A DNA stretch of 64,000 nt from Ophiura sarsii (GCA_035610835.1 CM069457.1:40961319-41025318); one strand, 5' to 3'; positions 22,461 to 33,665 are shown, counted from the first letter of the stretch. A program made the numbers and translations. Notes: generated from the sequence alone by a model not told the origin.

Positions 22461-24545
22461 AAATATCATATAATGTGCCCAGATTTGCTTTTTAGGATAC
22501 GATATCACATTTGTAGCTACGTATAATATCAGTGTCACTAATCGATCAATCCGCAACCAATTTGACGACATAAATGACGTTCACATTGAAATCGCAAAAA
22601 TTGTGGTTTTTCTTCAACCAATTCCGGAAAAATATTGCTAATTATCATATAATGTGCCCTGATTTGCATTTCAGGATATGATATCACATTTTGAGCTGCG
22701 TATGATATCTGTGTCACTAATCGGTCAATCCGCGACCAATTTGACGACATAAATGACGTTCACCTTGAAATCGCCGGGAAAAACATGGTTTTTTCCTAGT
22801 AATTGCGGACAAAATAATCAAAATTTCATATGATGTGCCCTGATTTGCTTTTTAGGATACGATATCACATTTGTAGCTACGTATGATATCAGTGTCACTA
22901 ATCGGTCAATCCGCAACCAATTTGACGACATAAATGATGTTCACATTGAAATCGCAAAAATTGGGGTTTTTCTTCAACCAATTCCGGAAAAATAGGCTAA
23001 ATATCATATTATGTGCCCTGATTTGCTTTTCAGGATATGATATCACATTTTGAGCTGTGTATGATATCTGTGTCACTAATCGGTCAATCCGCGACCAATT
23101 TGACGACATAAATGACGTTCACGTTGAAATCGCCGGGGAAAACAGGGTTTTTTCCTAGCAATTGCGGACAAAATAAACAAAATTTCATATGATGTGCCTT
23201 GATTTGCTTTTTAGGATACGATATCACATTTTAGCCACATATGATATCGGTGTCACAAATCGGTCAATCCGCAACCAATTTGACGACAATGACGTTCACA
23301 TTGAAATCGCAAATCCAAATCGTGATTTTTTTTTCTTCAACCAATTCCGGACAAAATAGACAAACTATCATATCATGTGCCCTGATTTGCTTTTTAGGAT
23401 ACGTATCACATTTTGAGTTACGTATGATATCGGTGTTATACTGATCGGTCAATCCGCAACCAACGTGACAACATAAAGGATGTTCGCGTTGAAATCGCAA
23501 TGATTTTTTTTCTCCAACCAATTCCGGACAAAATAGGCTAAATATCATATAATGTGCCCTGATTTGCTTTTCAGGATATGATATCACATTTTGAGCTACG
23601 TATGATATCGGTGTCACTGATCGGTCAATCAGCAACCAATTTGACGACAAATAGCGTTGCCGTTGACATCACACAAGGAACAACTTTTTTTCTTCTTCTA
23701 CCAATTAGGGACTAAATAGACAAACTATCATATAATGTGCCCTGATTTGCTTTTTAGGATACGATATCACATTTTGAGTTACGTATGATATCGGTGTTAC
23801 TGATCGGTCAATCCGCAACCAATTTGACGACAATGACGTTCACATTGAAATCGCAAAACCTAATCGTGTTTTTTTCTTCTCCAACCAATTCCGGACAAAA
23901 TAGGCTAAATATCATATAATGTGCCCTGAATTGCTTTTCAGGATATGATATCACATTTTGAGCTACGTATGATATCGGTGTCACTGATCGGTCAATCAGC
24001 AACCAATTTGACGACAAATAGCGTTGCCGTTGACATCACACAAGGAAACACTTTTTTCTTCTTCTACCAATTAGGGACTAAATAGACAAACTATCATATG
24101 TGCCCTGATTTGCTTTTTAGGATACGATATCACATTTTGAGTTACGTATAATATCTGTGTCACTGATCGGTCAATCCGCAACCAATTTGATGTCATAAAT
24201 GACATTCCCTATGAAATCGCAAGGAAAAACAGTTTTTTTACCGACCAATTCAATTGTGGACAAACTAGCCATATGCTAAAGTATCTTCATATAATGTGCC
24301 CTGATTTACTTTTTAAAGGACGATATCACAGTTTGAGCTACGTATCATATATCAGTATCACTGCACGGTCAATCCGCAACCAATTTGAGAACATAAATGA
24401 CATTCGTGTAGAAATCTCAAGGAAAAATGTGGGTTTTTTTCAACCAATTCCGAAAAAATAGGCAAATATCATATAATGTGCCTTTATTAAACCGGGCTTT
24501 ATTTGCTTTTTATGATACGAATTTGAGCTACCTATAATCAGTAAC
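22460..24545. repeat. Satellite array, ~180-bp monomer, about 12 copies
   Basis: Each monomer contains ATCATATAATGTGCCCTGAT, TTAGGATACGATATCACATT, a GTATGATATCGGTGTCACT block, GGTCAATCCGCAACCAATTT and GTTCACATTGAAATCGCAA. The GTGCCCTGATTTGC landmark recurs near 22475, 22655, 22834, 23012, 23192, 23376, 23554, 23737, 23920, 24100, 24296 and 24478, a period of about 178-196 bp. Alternate monomers differ (TTTTAGGATACG against TTTCAGGATATG), suggesting a dimeric higher-order unit. Open frames across it are by-products of the repeat. Confidence 0.92.
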
Positions 24546-25105
24546 AGATTTGTGATCAAAAGACATTTGTTGTACTAGATGCCCTAGCACCATCAACATG
24601 ATTATGGGTGGTTAAAATCTCGGATTAGAAATATCAAAGTCAGAAGTTGTAAGCTTAAAATGGTAAGTAAGCTTACTACAAATTCATTCATTGGTTAAAC
24701 TGAAACTGGCCAAAAATCACTCAAAAATAATAATGCAGACAAAAATCAGTTGCAGACCTGTTCTAGAGATAATTCTCTGATGGATCAATTGGAAAACAAT
24801 TTCTCAAAACATTACGTAATATACATTTCCTATATTATAAGACGAAAATCAATGTACTTTTCATATGGCGGAAAGCATACGAAATAAACCTTCCGTCTAC
24901 CAAAAATTAAACTCCAAAATTCACCGTATGAGTCAAATCGAGTCTCAACTTGATCTAAGATTATGAGCTGTTTTAAAAGTGTAATAAAAATGTAGTACAC
25001 GGCCCTTTAATCTATAGGTAATGAAGAAGACAACTGCGATCTATCACGCAAATCCACTTCAAAATTTCACGAAAAGTTCAATACGATGACACAGCTAGCC
25101 TATTA
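24546..25105. other. No gene recognised
   Basis: AT-rich sequence between the satellite and a fold-back element. Nothing supported. Confidence 0.4.
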
Positions 25106-25304
25106 GGTAGGCGTTGTAACTGGTACTTATACCGAACATTGTATGGGCGGCCAATGAGGTTAAATTGATTGAATATAGTCTAAAATCGGGTAAAAAAAGA
25201 TAAATTATAATTTTGTAATGACTACTAATTGCAATAATGAATTATAATTAACATGAATATGAATGATCCGGATTGAACTGAAATGGTCCAGGTTGAACCG
25301 AGAT

Positions 25305-25874
25305 CAGTGGCGTAACAGAGGTTGGTTGTCAGGGGGGGGGGGGGGGGGGGGGGGCACAGCCCAAAAAATTATGGTTAGAATAATTCCGTCCCGGAATTTT
25401 TAAAAGGTTGCCCCAATTTGTTTTCCCATTCAGTCACCTCGTGAATTTCACGTAGGTGTGTGTGTGTGGGGGGGGGGGGGGGGGGGGGGGGGGGGAAGGG
25501 TCAAAACACTTTCGCACGGTCACAAAATTTCGCACGGTCACAAAATTACGCAAGGTCACAAATTTCGCACGGTCACAAAATTTCGCACAGTAACAGAATT
25601 TCGCAGTACAAAAAACACAACAGTCAACAATGTGTTGACTGTTGTGTTTTTTGTACGGCGAAATTTTCTTTCTTTCTTTCCCTTTCTTCTTTTATTTCTT
25701 TCTCCTTTTTTTCTCCTTTTCCTTTTTCTTTTTCCTCCCTTTTTCCTTTCTCTCTCTCTTTTCTTTCCCTTCCCTCCATTTTTCCTGGTGGGTAGGTTTG
25801 AATTTCCTGCTGAGCACCTTCAGGGGGCACTGTGCGACCCCCCTACCCCCCCCCCCCCGGCTGTTACGCCACTG
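25305..25874. mobile_element. hAT-type MITE with perfect 8-bp target duplication
   Basis: The termini CAGTGGCGTAACAG and CTGTTACGCCACTG are inverted and flanked on both sides by ACCGAGAT (25297-25304 and 25875-25882). An 8-bp duplication and CAG...CTG ends are established hAT features. The interior holds poly-G runs, an 18-bp tandem array (25511-25605), a perfect 24-bp-arm hairpin (25606-25629 and 25633-25656, loop ATG) and a CT-rich tract (25665-25790). It is 570 bp with no transposase. A second member lies at 39262-39728. Confidence 0.93.
25511..25605. repeat. 18-bp tandem array TTCGCACGGTCACAAAAT
   Basis: About 5.5 units with few substitutions. The same unit forms arrays at 39407-39466 and 53693-53795. 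In all three places it ends in GCAGTACAA. Confidence 0.9.
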
Positions 25875-26179
25875 ACCGAGATAACCGAGATGATTCAAGA
25901 GGATCCCAAATTAATCATGGATATTCATATTACTTATTAATATTCATTATAAAAAAGTTATCATTTATAAATCTCTAACAAATTCAAGTATATATTCAAT
26001 ATATTTAACCCCATTGGCCGCCCATACAATGTTCGGTATAAGTACCAGTTACAACGCCTACCCAGTTTAATATTCACTGGCGATGATATATCAATCTCTC
26101 GTCCAATCAAAACCATCGACACGGATGGCACACTCCTCGTCCATCAATTATGAGCGTATGAAAGTATCGTTTGGCATAT

Positions 26180-27120
26180 TAAGCAGTGACACCAATTAGG
26201 TTTTCTGTGCAAAGTGACACTCGGAACGGAGCCATAAATACCGCGTACCAATTCAAAGCCTTATATATGGTAGTTCGCCTTGGCGAACAACCAAAAAAGA
26301 CCAACACATTACTACATTATCGATCATCTACATGTACACACAATATCAGCAGGGGTTTAACATATCAAACGAGCGTTGAAACCAATCTAGCTATTTTTCT
26401 CTCAATGTGATGCCGATGGCATCGAACTGTAGTTAGGGACGCACCATTAGATACTCAGGGGGGGCGGGGGCATGGAAGTTTTTTAAATAAACCTTTGCCC
26501 ACTATCCAGGAAAAAAAACTTTGCCCATCAACCAGGCAGAAGAAAAAAGATGACCCACTGCCGAGTAAAAAAAAAAAATTATAACTCACCCGACTCACCC
26601 AACTTAATGTACAGAACAACAGTAAACCCTAAACAAAAAAAACTTTTCCGCCTTTGGCGAAGAAAAAAAAACCTTGCCGCCAAAGGCGGCGAGAAAAAAA
26701 AATGTCGCCTACTTCGGTGAAGAAAAAAAAATCAGCCCGACCCCAACTTCTATGCCCCCCCCCCCCCTGAAAATCAAATGGTGCAATGGTGCGTCCCTTA
26801 TAGCACACATCGCTAGATTTGATAACATTACGAGATCCTTAATATTTCTGCCAGCACAAGTATCCCTACTACTATAATGTTATATTATTTACACTTTTCA
26901 AACAAAGCAAATGTTGGGATATCCGACACATGTAATTTGGCCTTTTCATTGTAATTCAAACCGTTAAATATTGGAATGATGTAGAGGTGTGGAAGGAAAG
27001 TGGAACTCAGGAACTTGACATCTGAGTATAATACACAGTAAGACGACAATTTGGTTTGCCGATAGGTACTTATCCTCCTTGAATGAGCCTACGGCAAGGG
27101 GGAGGGGGGGGGGGGGGTTA
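26180..27120 (+). repeat. Local family C, unit 4
   Basis: Contains ACCAACACATTACTA, CAATCTAGCTATTTTTCTC, CGCTAGATTTGATAACATTACGAGATCC and, at 27000-27060, a broken GTGGAACTC-GGAACTTGACATCTGAG segment equivalent to the start of the 27690 frame. It is interrupted by the TTA-flanked element at 26436-26797. Confidence 0.7.
26436..26797. mobile_element. TTA-flanked element with GGGACGCACCATT ends
   Basis: TIRs are GGGACGCACCATTAGAT on the left and ATGGTGC..ATGGTGCGTCCC on the right, flanked by TTA (26433-26435 and 26798-26800). Family C unit 1 carries the uninserted version of this site (CGTAGTTCATAGCAC near 19733). A 3-bp TTA duplication is characteristic of PIF/Harbinger; the class is inferred. 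The interior is A-rich with GGCGGC hairpins, non-coding. Confidence 0.82.
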
Positions 27121-27282
27121 GATGATGAGTGTACTACCCAGTTTTCTATCCCCGCTTTCTACTGTGATTTGTGTCTCTTCCTCTGAGCGTTGTAATCAAT
27201 GTACCTGTTTCACTCAAACAGCCAGTGGCATCGAACCGTAGTTAGTTCATCCATTTCTAAATAAGATAAAATTATGAGATTC

Positions 27283-27529
27283 TTAACGCTTTCCACGCGG
27301 CAGGCGGCTGCAGACGACATTCCAAAATTTCATAAAATGTTTCAAAAATTTCAAAATTATTGAATTCTATTACTATATTTGGAATCACCATGAGAAATGC
27401 ATTGAATTAAGTACAAACATGCCTAGTATTGGTTCAGTAAGCCTTTAAATAGACTCTGAAAATTACGAAAAGGTTTCGGAAAATTCTGTTTTGTAATGGT
27501 AAAATTAATAGCCGCGTGGAAAGTGTTAA
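27283..27529 (-). mobile_element. Full-length family A MITE with an empty-site match
   Basis: TTAA (27283-27286) then CGCTTTCCACGCGGC; the other end is GCCGCGTGGAAAGTG then TTAA (27526-27529). The paralogous unit at 21376-21404 reads GAGATCC-TTAA-CTTTTCTGCCTGCAG with one TTAA and no insert. This directly shows insertion into, and duplication of, TTAA. Confidence 0.95.
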
Positions 27530-27689
27530 CGTATCTGCCTGCAGAAGTAACCCTACTACTATAATGTTATATTAGTTTACACTTTTCAAGCATAGCACAT
27601 TTTGAAGGATATCCGACACTTGTAATTTGGCTTTTTATCTTTAAATTCAAACCGTTGAATATTGCAGTGACGGGGAGGTGTGGAAGAAA

Positions 27690-27968
27690 ATGGAGCTTGG
27701 TAACTTGACATCTGAATATAATATTATAAGACAACAATTTGGTTTGCCAATAGGCACTTTTCCTATTGAAAATATTAATACGTGTGATCGTATCCGTATC
27801 TGTAAAGACGTGTCTAACATAATAAATTGTGAGAACGTCCCCGTGTTACCGGTAATTTATATTGAACCTGTCACGAGTGTGGGTAACGAGTTTAAAAAGC
27901 GGGAATTAGATAACGTAGATATAGATTACATGGCGTGCGACCGTCTGCTCGTTGTTAAATCGCGATAA
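27690..27968 (+). CDS. Family C 92-codon open frame, function unknown
   Basis: I do not recognise this protein. The ATG at 27690 gives 92 residues; the same frame is open four codons upstream without another ATG. Sequence features: MELGNLTSEYNIIRQQ, FGLPIGTFPI, two short Cys-containing stretches (INTCDRIRIC, IINCENVPVLPVIYIEPVTS) and a basic end KSR. No signal peptide or membrane span is evident. The parts recur, broken, in units near 20.1, 21.55, 21.9, 27.0 and 29.3 kb, and several substitutions there are conservative (PVIYIEPV against PVIYIDNV). Other units carry an extra block with FYCDLCHF between the two halves, so a longer ancestral protein is possible. It could equally be a surviving fragment of a transposon-encoded protein. 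Confidence 0.4.
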   Translation: MELGNLTSEYNIIRQQFGLPIGTFPIENINTCDRIRICKDVSNIINCENVPVLPVIYIEPVTSVGNEFKKRELDNVDIDYMACDRLLVVKSR

Positions 27969-28139
27969 TCTCACATAGGCCTACATGTATGTATTTATCT
28001 GAAAAATGATGCACATTAAACTGAACTATTTGCTCTTTTCGAATCTAATATTATGCAGGAGTTGTCTAACTTGTCTGCATGATTTCAGCTCAAGCTCAAC
28101 CCAAGCTATCAGCCCAACTCGAGGCAGACTGTTCCTTAA

Positions 28140-28740
28140 CCCCTAGTGTCTACCTGTCTATCTTACAGTGGTTCTGATTGGTTTATTACAAGATGTACTC
28201 ATATGAATAGCCAATTCAAATGCAGCTTGTAAAATGTTTCACTCCCATCTTTATCAGGGATACAATTATTCTAACAATGTCTCTCATTGGTGCAATAAAT
28301 GATGTATCGATCTTTTTAACCAATCGGCCGGTAGTTCTCAGAGCATTAATCAATGTCAACACATTCATCATCAGCACTTAGTAAACTAACAATACGAGCA
28401 GCGAAACGAATGTAGTTATTTTACGCACAAGCCAATGGCATCGAGCCATTCAGAACGTATTTTAGAAACTCAGATATATCTAGATGTAAACCACGAAAAC
28501 TACACAAAGGAACACATTACTAACTTAATATCATGCACATGTACACACAATATCAGCACTTAGGAAATTAACCATACGAGGGTTGAAATCAATTTACCTA
28601 TTTTACTCAAGAAGCCAGTGGCATCGAACCTTAGTTCATAGCACATATTTCCAAATCTGATAATATTACGCGTACGAGATCCATTATTTTCCTGCTTGCA
28701 GAAGTATCCCTACTACATGACTACTATAATGGACTCCGAG
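28140..28740 (+). repeat. Local family C, unit 6
   Basis: Starts with two CTGATTGG/CTCATTGG units, then ATCAGCACTTAGTAAACTAACAATACGAGCAGCG, CATTACTAACTTAATATC, CAGCACTTAGGAAATTAACC and GAAGTATCCCTACTAC. No open coding copy. Confidence 0.65.
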
Positions 28741-29040
28741 AAATGTTTGGATTTAGATGCCCTCCAAGTGCGTTTCTCTAAGCCATTTCAGACCTCATTA
28801 ACTCATATTTTATGAAATATAAGTGTTATGGCTGCCAAAAGTGGTGGGGAGTAAGCCCCAACTCGAAAAGCTTAATTGGGGAGGGGGGGGGGGGCAATGG
28901 CCAGCTCCGCCACTTTCTTAGTTTTAATACACATAATGATAAGACCTATTCCTATTTCTATCTTTCTCTGTAATTCTCCCCCGTTTCCCTGTAGTTCTTA
29001 TTTACTTCCCCATTTTATTTCTTTGATAGACCCAAGGGGG
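28741..29040. other. No gene recognised
   Basis: Contains a G-run at about 28880-28893. Nothing else supported. Confidence 0.4.
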
Positions 29041-29650
29041 CGTTTAACAACCTAACACCCTAATCACCACCCCACCCACCCCCACCTTGAGCGTGAAGGA
29101 GAAAGAGAAAGAGAGCAAGGAAGGTGGAGTTGGAGTGGAACATAGCAAGTAGCAAGAAAGACAAGGGCGGGTTTGCCGGTTGGAACGTGTCGCTACCCTA
29201 CGGCTAGGGGGAGGAGAGGATGAGTACACTACCCGGATTTCTATCCCCGCATTCTACTGTGATTTGTGTCACTTCCTCTGAGAGAGGAGTGCGCGTAGCG
29301 TCCAAGTGAGAATATGATACACACACAATCCAATCTGGAGAGACCTGTCTAACATGATTAACATAATGGATTGTGAGAATGTACCCTCGTTATTGGTAAT
29401 TTACCTTGAACTTTTTTACGAGTGTGGATGACACGATTAACGCGCGAGAACGTGTTACTCGCGCGCACAGTCTGACGACGTGTCTAACATAATCAAAAGT
29501 TAGAACGTTCGCTTGTTACAAATGTTGTAATGGGAACGTTAATTAACGCGTTTAATACGCGGGAAATAGAGAAAGTAAATATAGAAGTGACCGTCTGCTT
29601 GTTGTCAAATCGTGTTACGAGATACATACGACATGGAAACTCATCGTATT
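29040..29650 (+). repeat. Local family C, unit 7
   Basis: Matches unit 1 from GAGCAAGGAAGGTG through AGAAAGACAAGGGCGGGTTTGC, ATTTCTATCCCCGC-TTCTACTGTGA and the GACCTGTCTAACATGAT block. The coding segments are broken by stops and indels. Confidence 0.7.
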
Positions 29651-29724
29651 GGCTGGTTTAGAATTACGTGGCTGGAATGTTACACACTTAATTACGAGTA
29701 GGTCACGAAGTGCAAAGAACCTCT

Positions 29725-30130
29725 TTGGGAAAAGTGTACTTTAGGTCCCAGATACTGGTATACCAGTATCGTGCAATACTGGAACATTACAATTGCCAGT
29801 ATCGTTCGATACTGGTACGATTTTACTGGTCTAGTATCGGTGGATGGTGGAACACCAAATTGTGTTCCAGTATCGAGCGATACTGGAACGTTTTTATGTT
29901 CCAGTTTCAGTTGATACTGGTACACATGATACCAGTGAGATTTGCCCCAGTATTGAACGATACTGGTACATAATTATGTTCCAGTATCGCCCGATACTGG
30001 CACATTTGATATATTCCAGTATTGGCCGATACTGGAACACTGACTTTGTACCAGTATCGAACGATACTGGTTGTTCCAGTATCGGACGATACTAGTACAG
30101 TCCAGAATCTGGGATCTAAAGTACACTTTC
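29725..30130 (+). mobile_element. Palindrome-array element, copy 1
   Basis: The ends are TTGGGAAAAGTGTACTTTAG followed by GTCCCAGATACTGG, and the inverse near 30103-30130. The interior is a run of about ten imperfect palindromes of the form CCAGTATCGNNCGATACTGG, each separated by ~15-25 bp of variable AT-rich linker. No protein is credible: the translated frames follow the repeat. Confidence 0.88.
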
Positions 30131-30222
30131 CCCCCTCTTTGATGTTACCGCTAAAGTTGCAAGCGGCTTTGCCTTATCACCATGCGAGTGGCCGAAAAAA
30201 AGACAATTGAAGCTCTCTTCAA
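30131..30222. other. Spacer between two head-to-head palindrome-array elements
   Basis: 92 bp not related to the arrays; includes TAAAGTTGCAAGCGGCTTTG. May be the loop of the large inverted repeat 29725-30750. Confidence 0.5.
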
Positions 30223-30750
30223 TTGGGAAAAGTGTACTTTATGTCCCAGATTCTGGAATGTATCCAGTATCGGACGATACTGGAACTCTCAAAATCGTAT
30301 GATACTGGTTCAAAGTCAGTGTTCCAGTATTGGACAATACTGGAATATATCAAATGTGCCAGTATCGGGCGATACTTGAACATAATTATGTACCAGTATC
30401 GTTCAATACTGGGGCAAATCTCACTGGTATCATGTGTACCAGTATCAACTGAAACTGGAACATAAAAACGTTCCAGTATCGCTCGATACTGGAACACAAA
30501 TGTACCAGTATCGGGCGATACTGGAACACAATAACGTACCAGTGTCGTTCACTACGGGGACAAAACACTACTGGTAGCATGTGTACCAGTATCGCTCTCG
30601 ATACTGGAACACAATAAGGTGTTCCAGTATCGAATGATACTGGAATAGTAAAAACGTACCAGTAGTGAGCGATACTGGCAAGTTTTATGTTCCAGTATTG
30701 AACGAAACTGGTATACCAGTATCTGGGACCTAAAGTTACACTTTTTCCAA
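30223..30750 (-). mobile_element. Palindrome-array element, copy 2 (inverted)
   Basis: The same family in opposite orientation, with about fourteen CCAGTATCG/CGATACTGG palindromes. Read on the minus strand, its order of linkers (for example the ACGTTTTTATGTTCCAGTTT and CATAATTATGTT blocks) matches copy 1 closely. Copy 1 lacks three or four units. Together the two form a potential hairpin with ~400-bp arms. Confidence 0.88.
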
Positions 30751-33660
30751 GCTTTTTCCTTTGCATTCGGATGAAGGGAGAATACATCATTGTCCCCAAC
30801 AACTATCCTTCAGGCGTCTGATTATCTCTTTGAAATCACATATCAAATCCTAGTAACTTCACTGATTTAGAAGAAAAAACTGTTTGCATGATTCCGTTAT
30901 ATCTGCAACGTCGCTCTTAGATAGCAATAAAAGGGGAGGGGTGACTTTACATATCAAAGAACTTGTCCCCTCTAAAGTTTCATTGACAAGCACAGAGGTT
31001 GTTTGTTTAAAACTTGTTGTCAAATTGAAACTCATGATGTGAGTTGTCACGACAGCTCCCTCATTGACCTTCCACCCGGGGCCCTTCTAGCAACCCTTCA
31101 GATTTTCGCGGGTTTCGTTGGGCGCGACTAAACCCTTTCTATCAATGCTGTCTGTATGCTCTATTATGTACATGTGCTTTGTGACATAAAGTACACAATA
31201 CAGTAATGTGTAACATCTGGCGTAGCATTGCTACAGACAGTTAGCAACTTGATCGCACCTGTTATATCGGATTCCCCGGAGTCAATAACGTCAACAATTT
31301 GAAATATGTGTAAGTGGTTGGATTGACAGCTGACACTGAAGGGGCTATAATAAAACGTTGATACCGATTGTGGAGATATGATTGTTATATTAGAATGCCT
31401 GTGTCGAAGGCAATCAATTGGAAGCGATACATGATACTTGCGTAGGGAAGGCTTGGGGTCTCGGTATAAGTGTGTGTGACGGTTCATAGTGAAAACATAT
31501 CAGCGAAACTCCCGACATTATCTGTTTTTGTAGCTCGTCACGTCACTTGTACTTCCACTAAGAAGTAAAGCTATATGCAATGCACTGTACACATTTGGTA
31601 GAGTAAGATTTATGAAGTTATTCAGGGACAAAGACCTTAATCTAGACATTGCCGAACACCTTATACATGCGGCTTGAGTTTGTGTTATGACCTTATGCAA
31701 GAAACAAACTTTATTCGTCAAAAGGGGGAAATATGAGATTGTTTGACTTAAAACAAGGACACGAATGACAAATCCTACTTAAGAGCCAGTCGAACAATAC
31801 CAACTTTACATTTTGAAGATATGATAGTGTTATCTGACTCAGTTAGTATGAGGTCATAGCCACGTTCTCCACTTAGGGTTCTCTTCAATAACCTTGCAGC
31901 ACAAACATTCAAAGGAGTTAGACAAAAAAGTATGGTTGATTCATATTATACCTGTCTAACCAATTGATTGGCCCATCAGAACTCTTTGTAGAGAGTTGCC
32001 ATTTTGATTTCTTATCACTCAGTTCATTAGGCCATTAAGTTTGTGTTTGTAAATTGCTTGTGTAATTAGTTTACAATCGGTTAACTTTGCAATGAATATT
32101 AGATACGAACATATCATGCATATCATAAACGTTTAATAGACAAACGTCAAACATCGTTCTATTCTTTCGTTCAGATGGTAAATAATACAATTGATATATG
32201 ATCTGTAATGACGAGCTTAACACCTGTTTTCACCATTTCACAACGGTCTCATAAACCGAGTGTAAAAGACCCGTACGGAATTAAGTGCTAAGGAACTATC
32301 GGCCCGTGCAGAATAAAACAATGCAATTGAGATTTAAGCAATTCTCATTGGTTTGCAGAGAAATCGGCGCCATATGAGACAATAAAATACGGCGTACATT
32401 AATTAGCGTGACCACGCGCAGTGCGTGGTAACTACAGTTTTGTTCCACAATGCGCACTTCTGTAACTGGCGTCTACTCAGGGGTATGCCACTGAGCTTGC
32501 CGATCGGAGGCCACTTTTAAATTAAAATTTGGTCGGCATAGAACTGGTGGCGCTATACCGATCAGGCGTGATTGTAGCAGACGACACGACGCTGGCCACG
32601 CGTCTATCAGACGACCCAATAATGTCAACGGGAGTGCACTATTTTGAATTATTTTTAACAGTTATCGTCCGGTTAACGATGACAATTCTTCTAATTATGA
32701 TGAATTTGTCAAAATGATAAGATTAACATTCGCGATTACGTGTTATTCATTACGTATTCAACATTTAGGTTTCGCGTGGCCACCGTCGTCTGTGTAAATC
32801 CACAGCGCCCTCAAACCTATGCCGACCAAATATTACGTTAAACCTGGTTAAACATTGTTAAACGCGTTAAACGCCGGTCACCGACACATTCCGATGATTT
32901 ACCATAATTTATGTAATTTATGCAAACGGAACCGTTTTCGCTACGTGCGTTAGTATAGGACTTTCCTATCCCAAAATTAATAGTATCCCTGGTCTACTGC
33001 GCTTTTCCTGCGTGTTTATGCGGTGTATTACGCCGACGCATGTTTTGTTCTCATCGCACGGAATCCCATGGAATATTTTCGGGGATTCGATACTATAAAC
33101 AGGGTAAAAGTTGAAAAATGTGGGCAATTAAAGGTACAAATTTGATTAAATAAATGTCTTAAGTCTGACTTTTTTAAGAATTAGTATAGGCTAATTGTAT
33201 TGTTAGAAAGTAAAGATATTTTCGGTAGTACTGTTTTTTGCGTAGAACAACGACGCCTTAAAATAATATTACCGCCCGCATATATGTCAGACAATATAAC
33301 ACGGTTTACTGAGTCTAAAAACAATACCTTTATTCTCTAGCTATAAAGTCTTATTTGTAAACCCCTTGCTCCCGCTTTTTAGCATATCCCAAAGTGACCT
33401 GAACCCAATCTTCATAGTTTTTAATGTGTATAGTATAAAACAGTGCACAGGTGGGTCCCGAGGTGGGTCCCGGACTCTCAGTTATAGGACTCTCAATTTC
33501 ATAAAAATAGGCATCATCTCCGGGTTAATTATCAAGTCTTGTTTTTAAAACCATATGATCCCGCGTTTTAGTGAATCCCATTGTGACCTCAACGCGTTAT
33601 TCGCGGTATATCGTCTTTCATCTCACACAACTTTTTAATAACGAACTTGTTTTGAGGGGC
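30751..33660. other. No gene recognised (2.9 kb)
   Basis: Unique-looking sequence without recognised coding motifs. About 33200-33360 is a diverged copy of 8280-8440. The direct repeat GGTGGGTCCCGAGGTGGGTCCC lies at about 33450-33471. No promoter or RNA gene could be supported. Confidence 0.4.
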
Positions 33661-33665
33661 TGAGT

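Larger units (their letters stand above)
25106..26063. mobile_element. Fold-back element with ~75-bp arms, holding a hAT MITE
   Basis: The left arm (25106-25180) reads GGTAGGCGTTGTAACTGG, CTTATACCGAACATTGTATG, GGCGGCCAATG. The right arm (about 25990-26063) is its near-perfect inverse. Removing the nested hAT-type element (25305-25874) and one copy of its 8-bp duplication leaves a ~380-bp palindromic element. No coding capacity. Confidence 0.85.
27180..27980 (+). repeat. Local family C, unit 5, with a MITE insertion and an open frame
   Basis: The family block is split at CTTAAC by the family A MITE 27283-27529. After it come TCTGCCTGCAGAAGTAACCC, TAATTTGGCTTTTTATC and the only uninterrupted coding copy (27690-27968). 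Confidence 0.75.

Noticed and set aside
22538..24017. Several similar minus-strand frames beginning MSSNW
   Set aside because: They recur with the ~180-bp satellite and end at monomer-specific stops; no coding signature beyond the repeat.
25458..25940. Open frames rich in Gly, Phe and Lys over the poly-G and CT-rich tracts
   Set aside because: Composition is dictated by homopolymer tracts inside a hAT-type MITE.
29692..30802. Frames on both strands with repeated VPVSxDTG or QYRxILE peptides
   Set aside because: Both strands translate alike because the DNA is an array of palindromes; no start context or domain.
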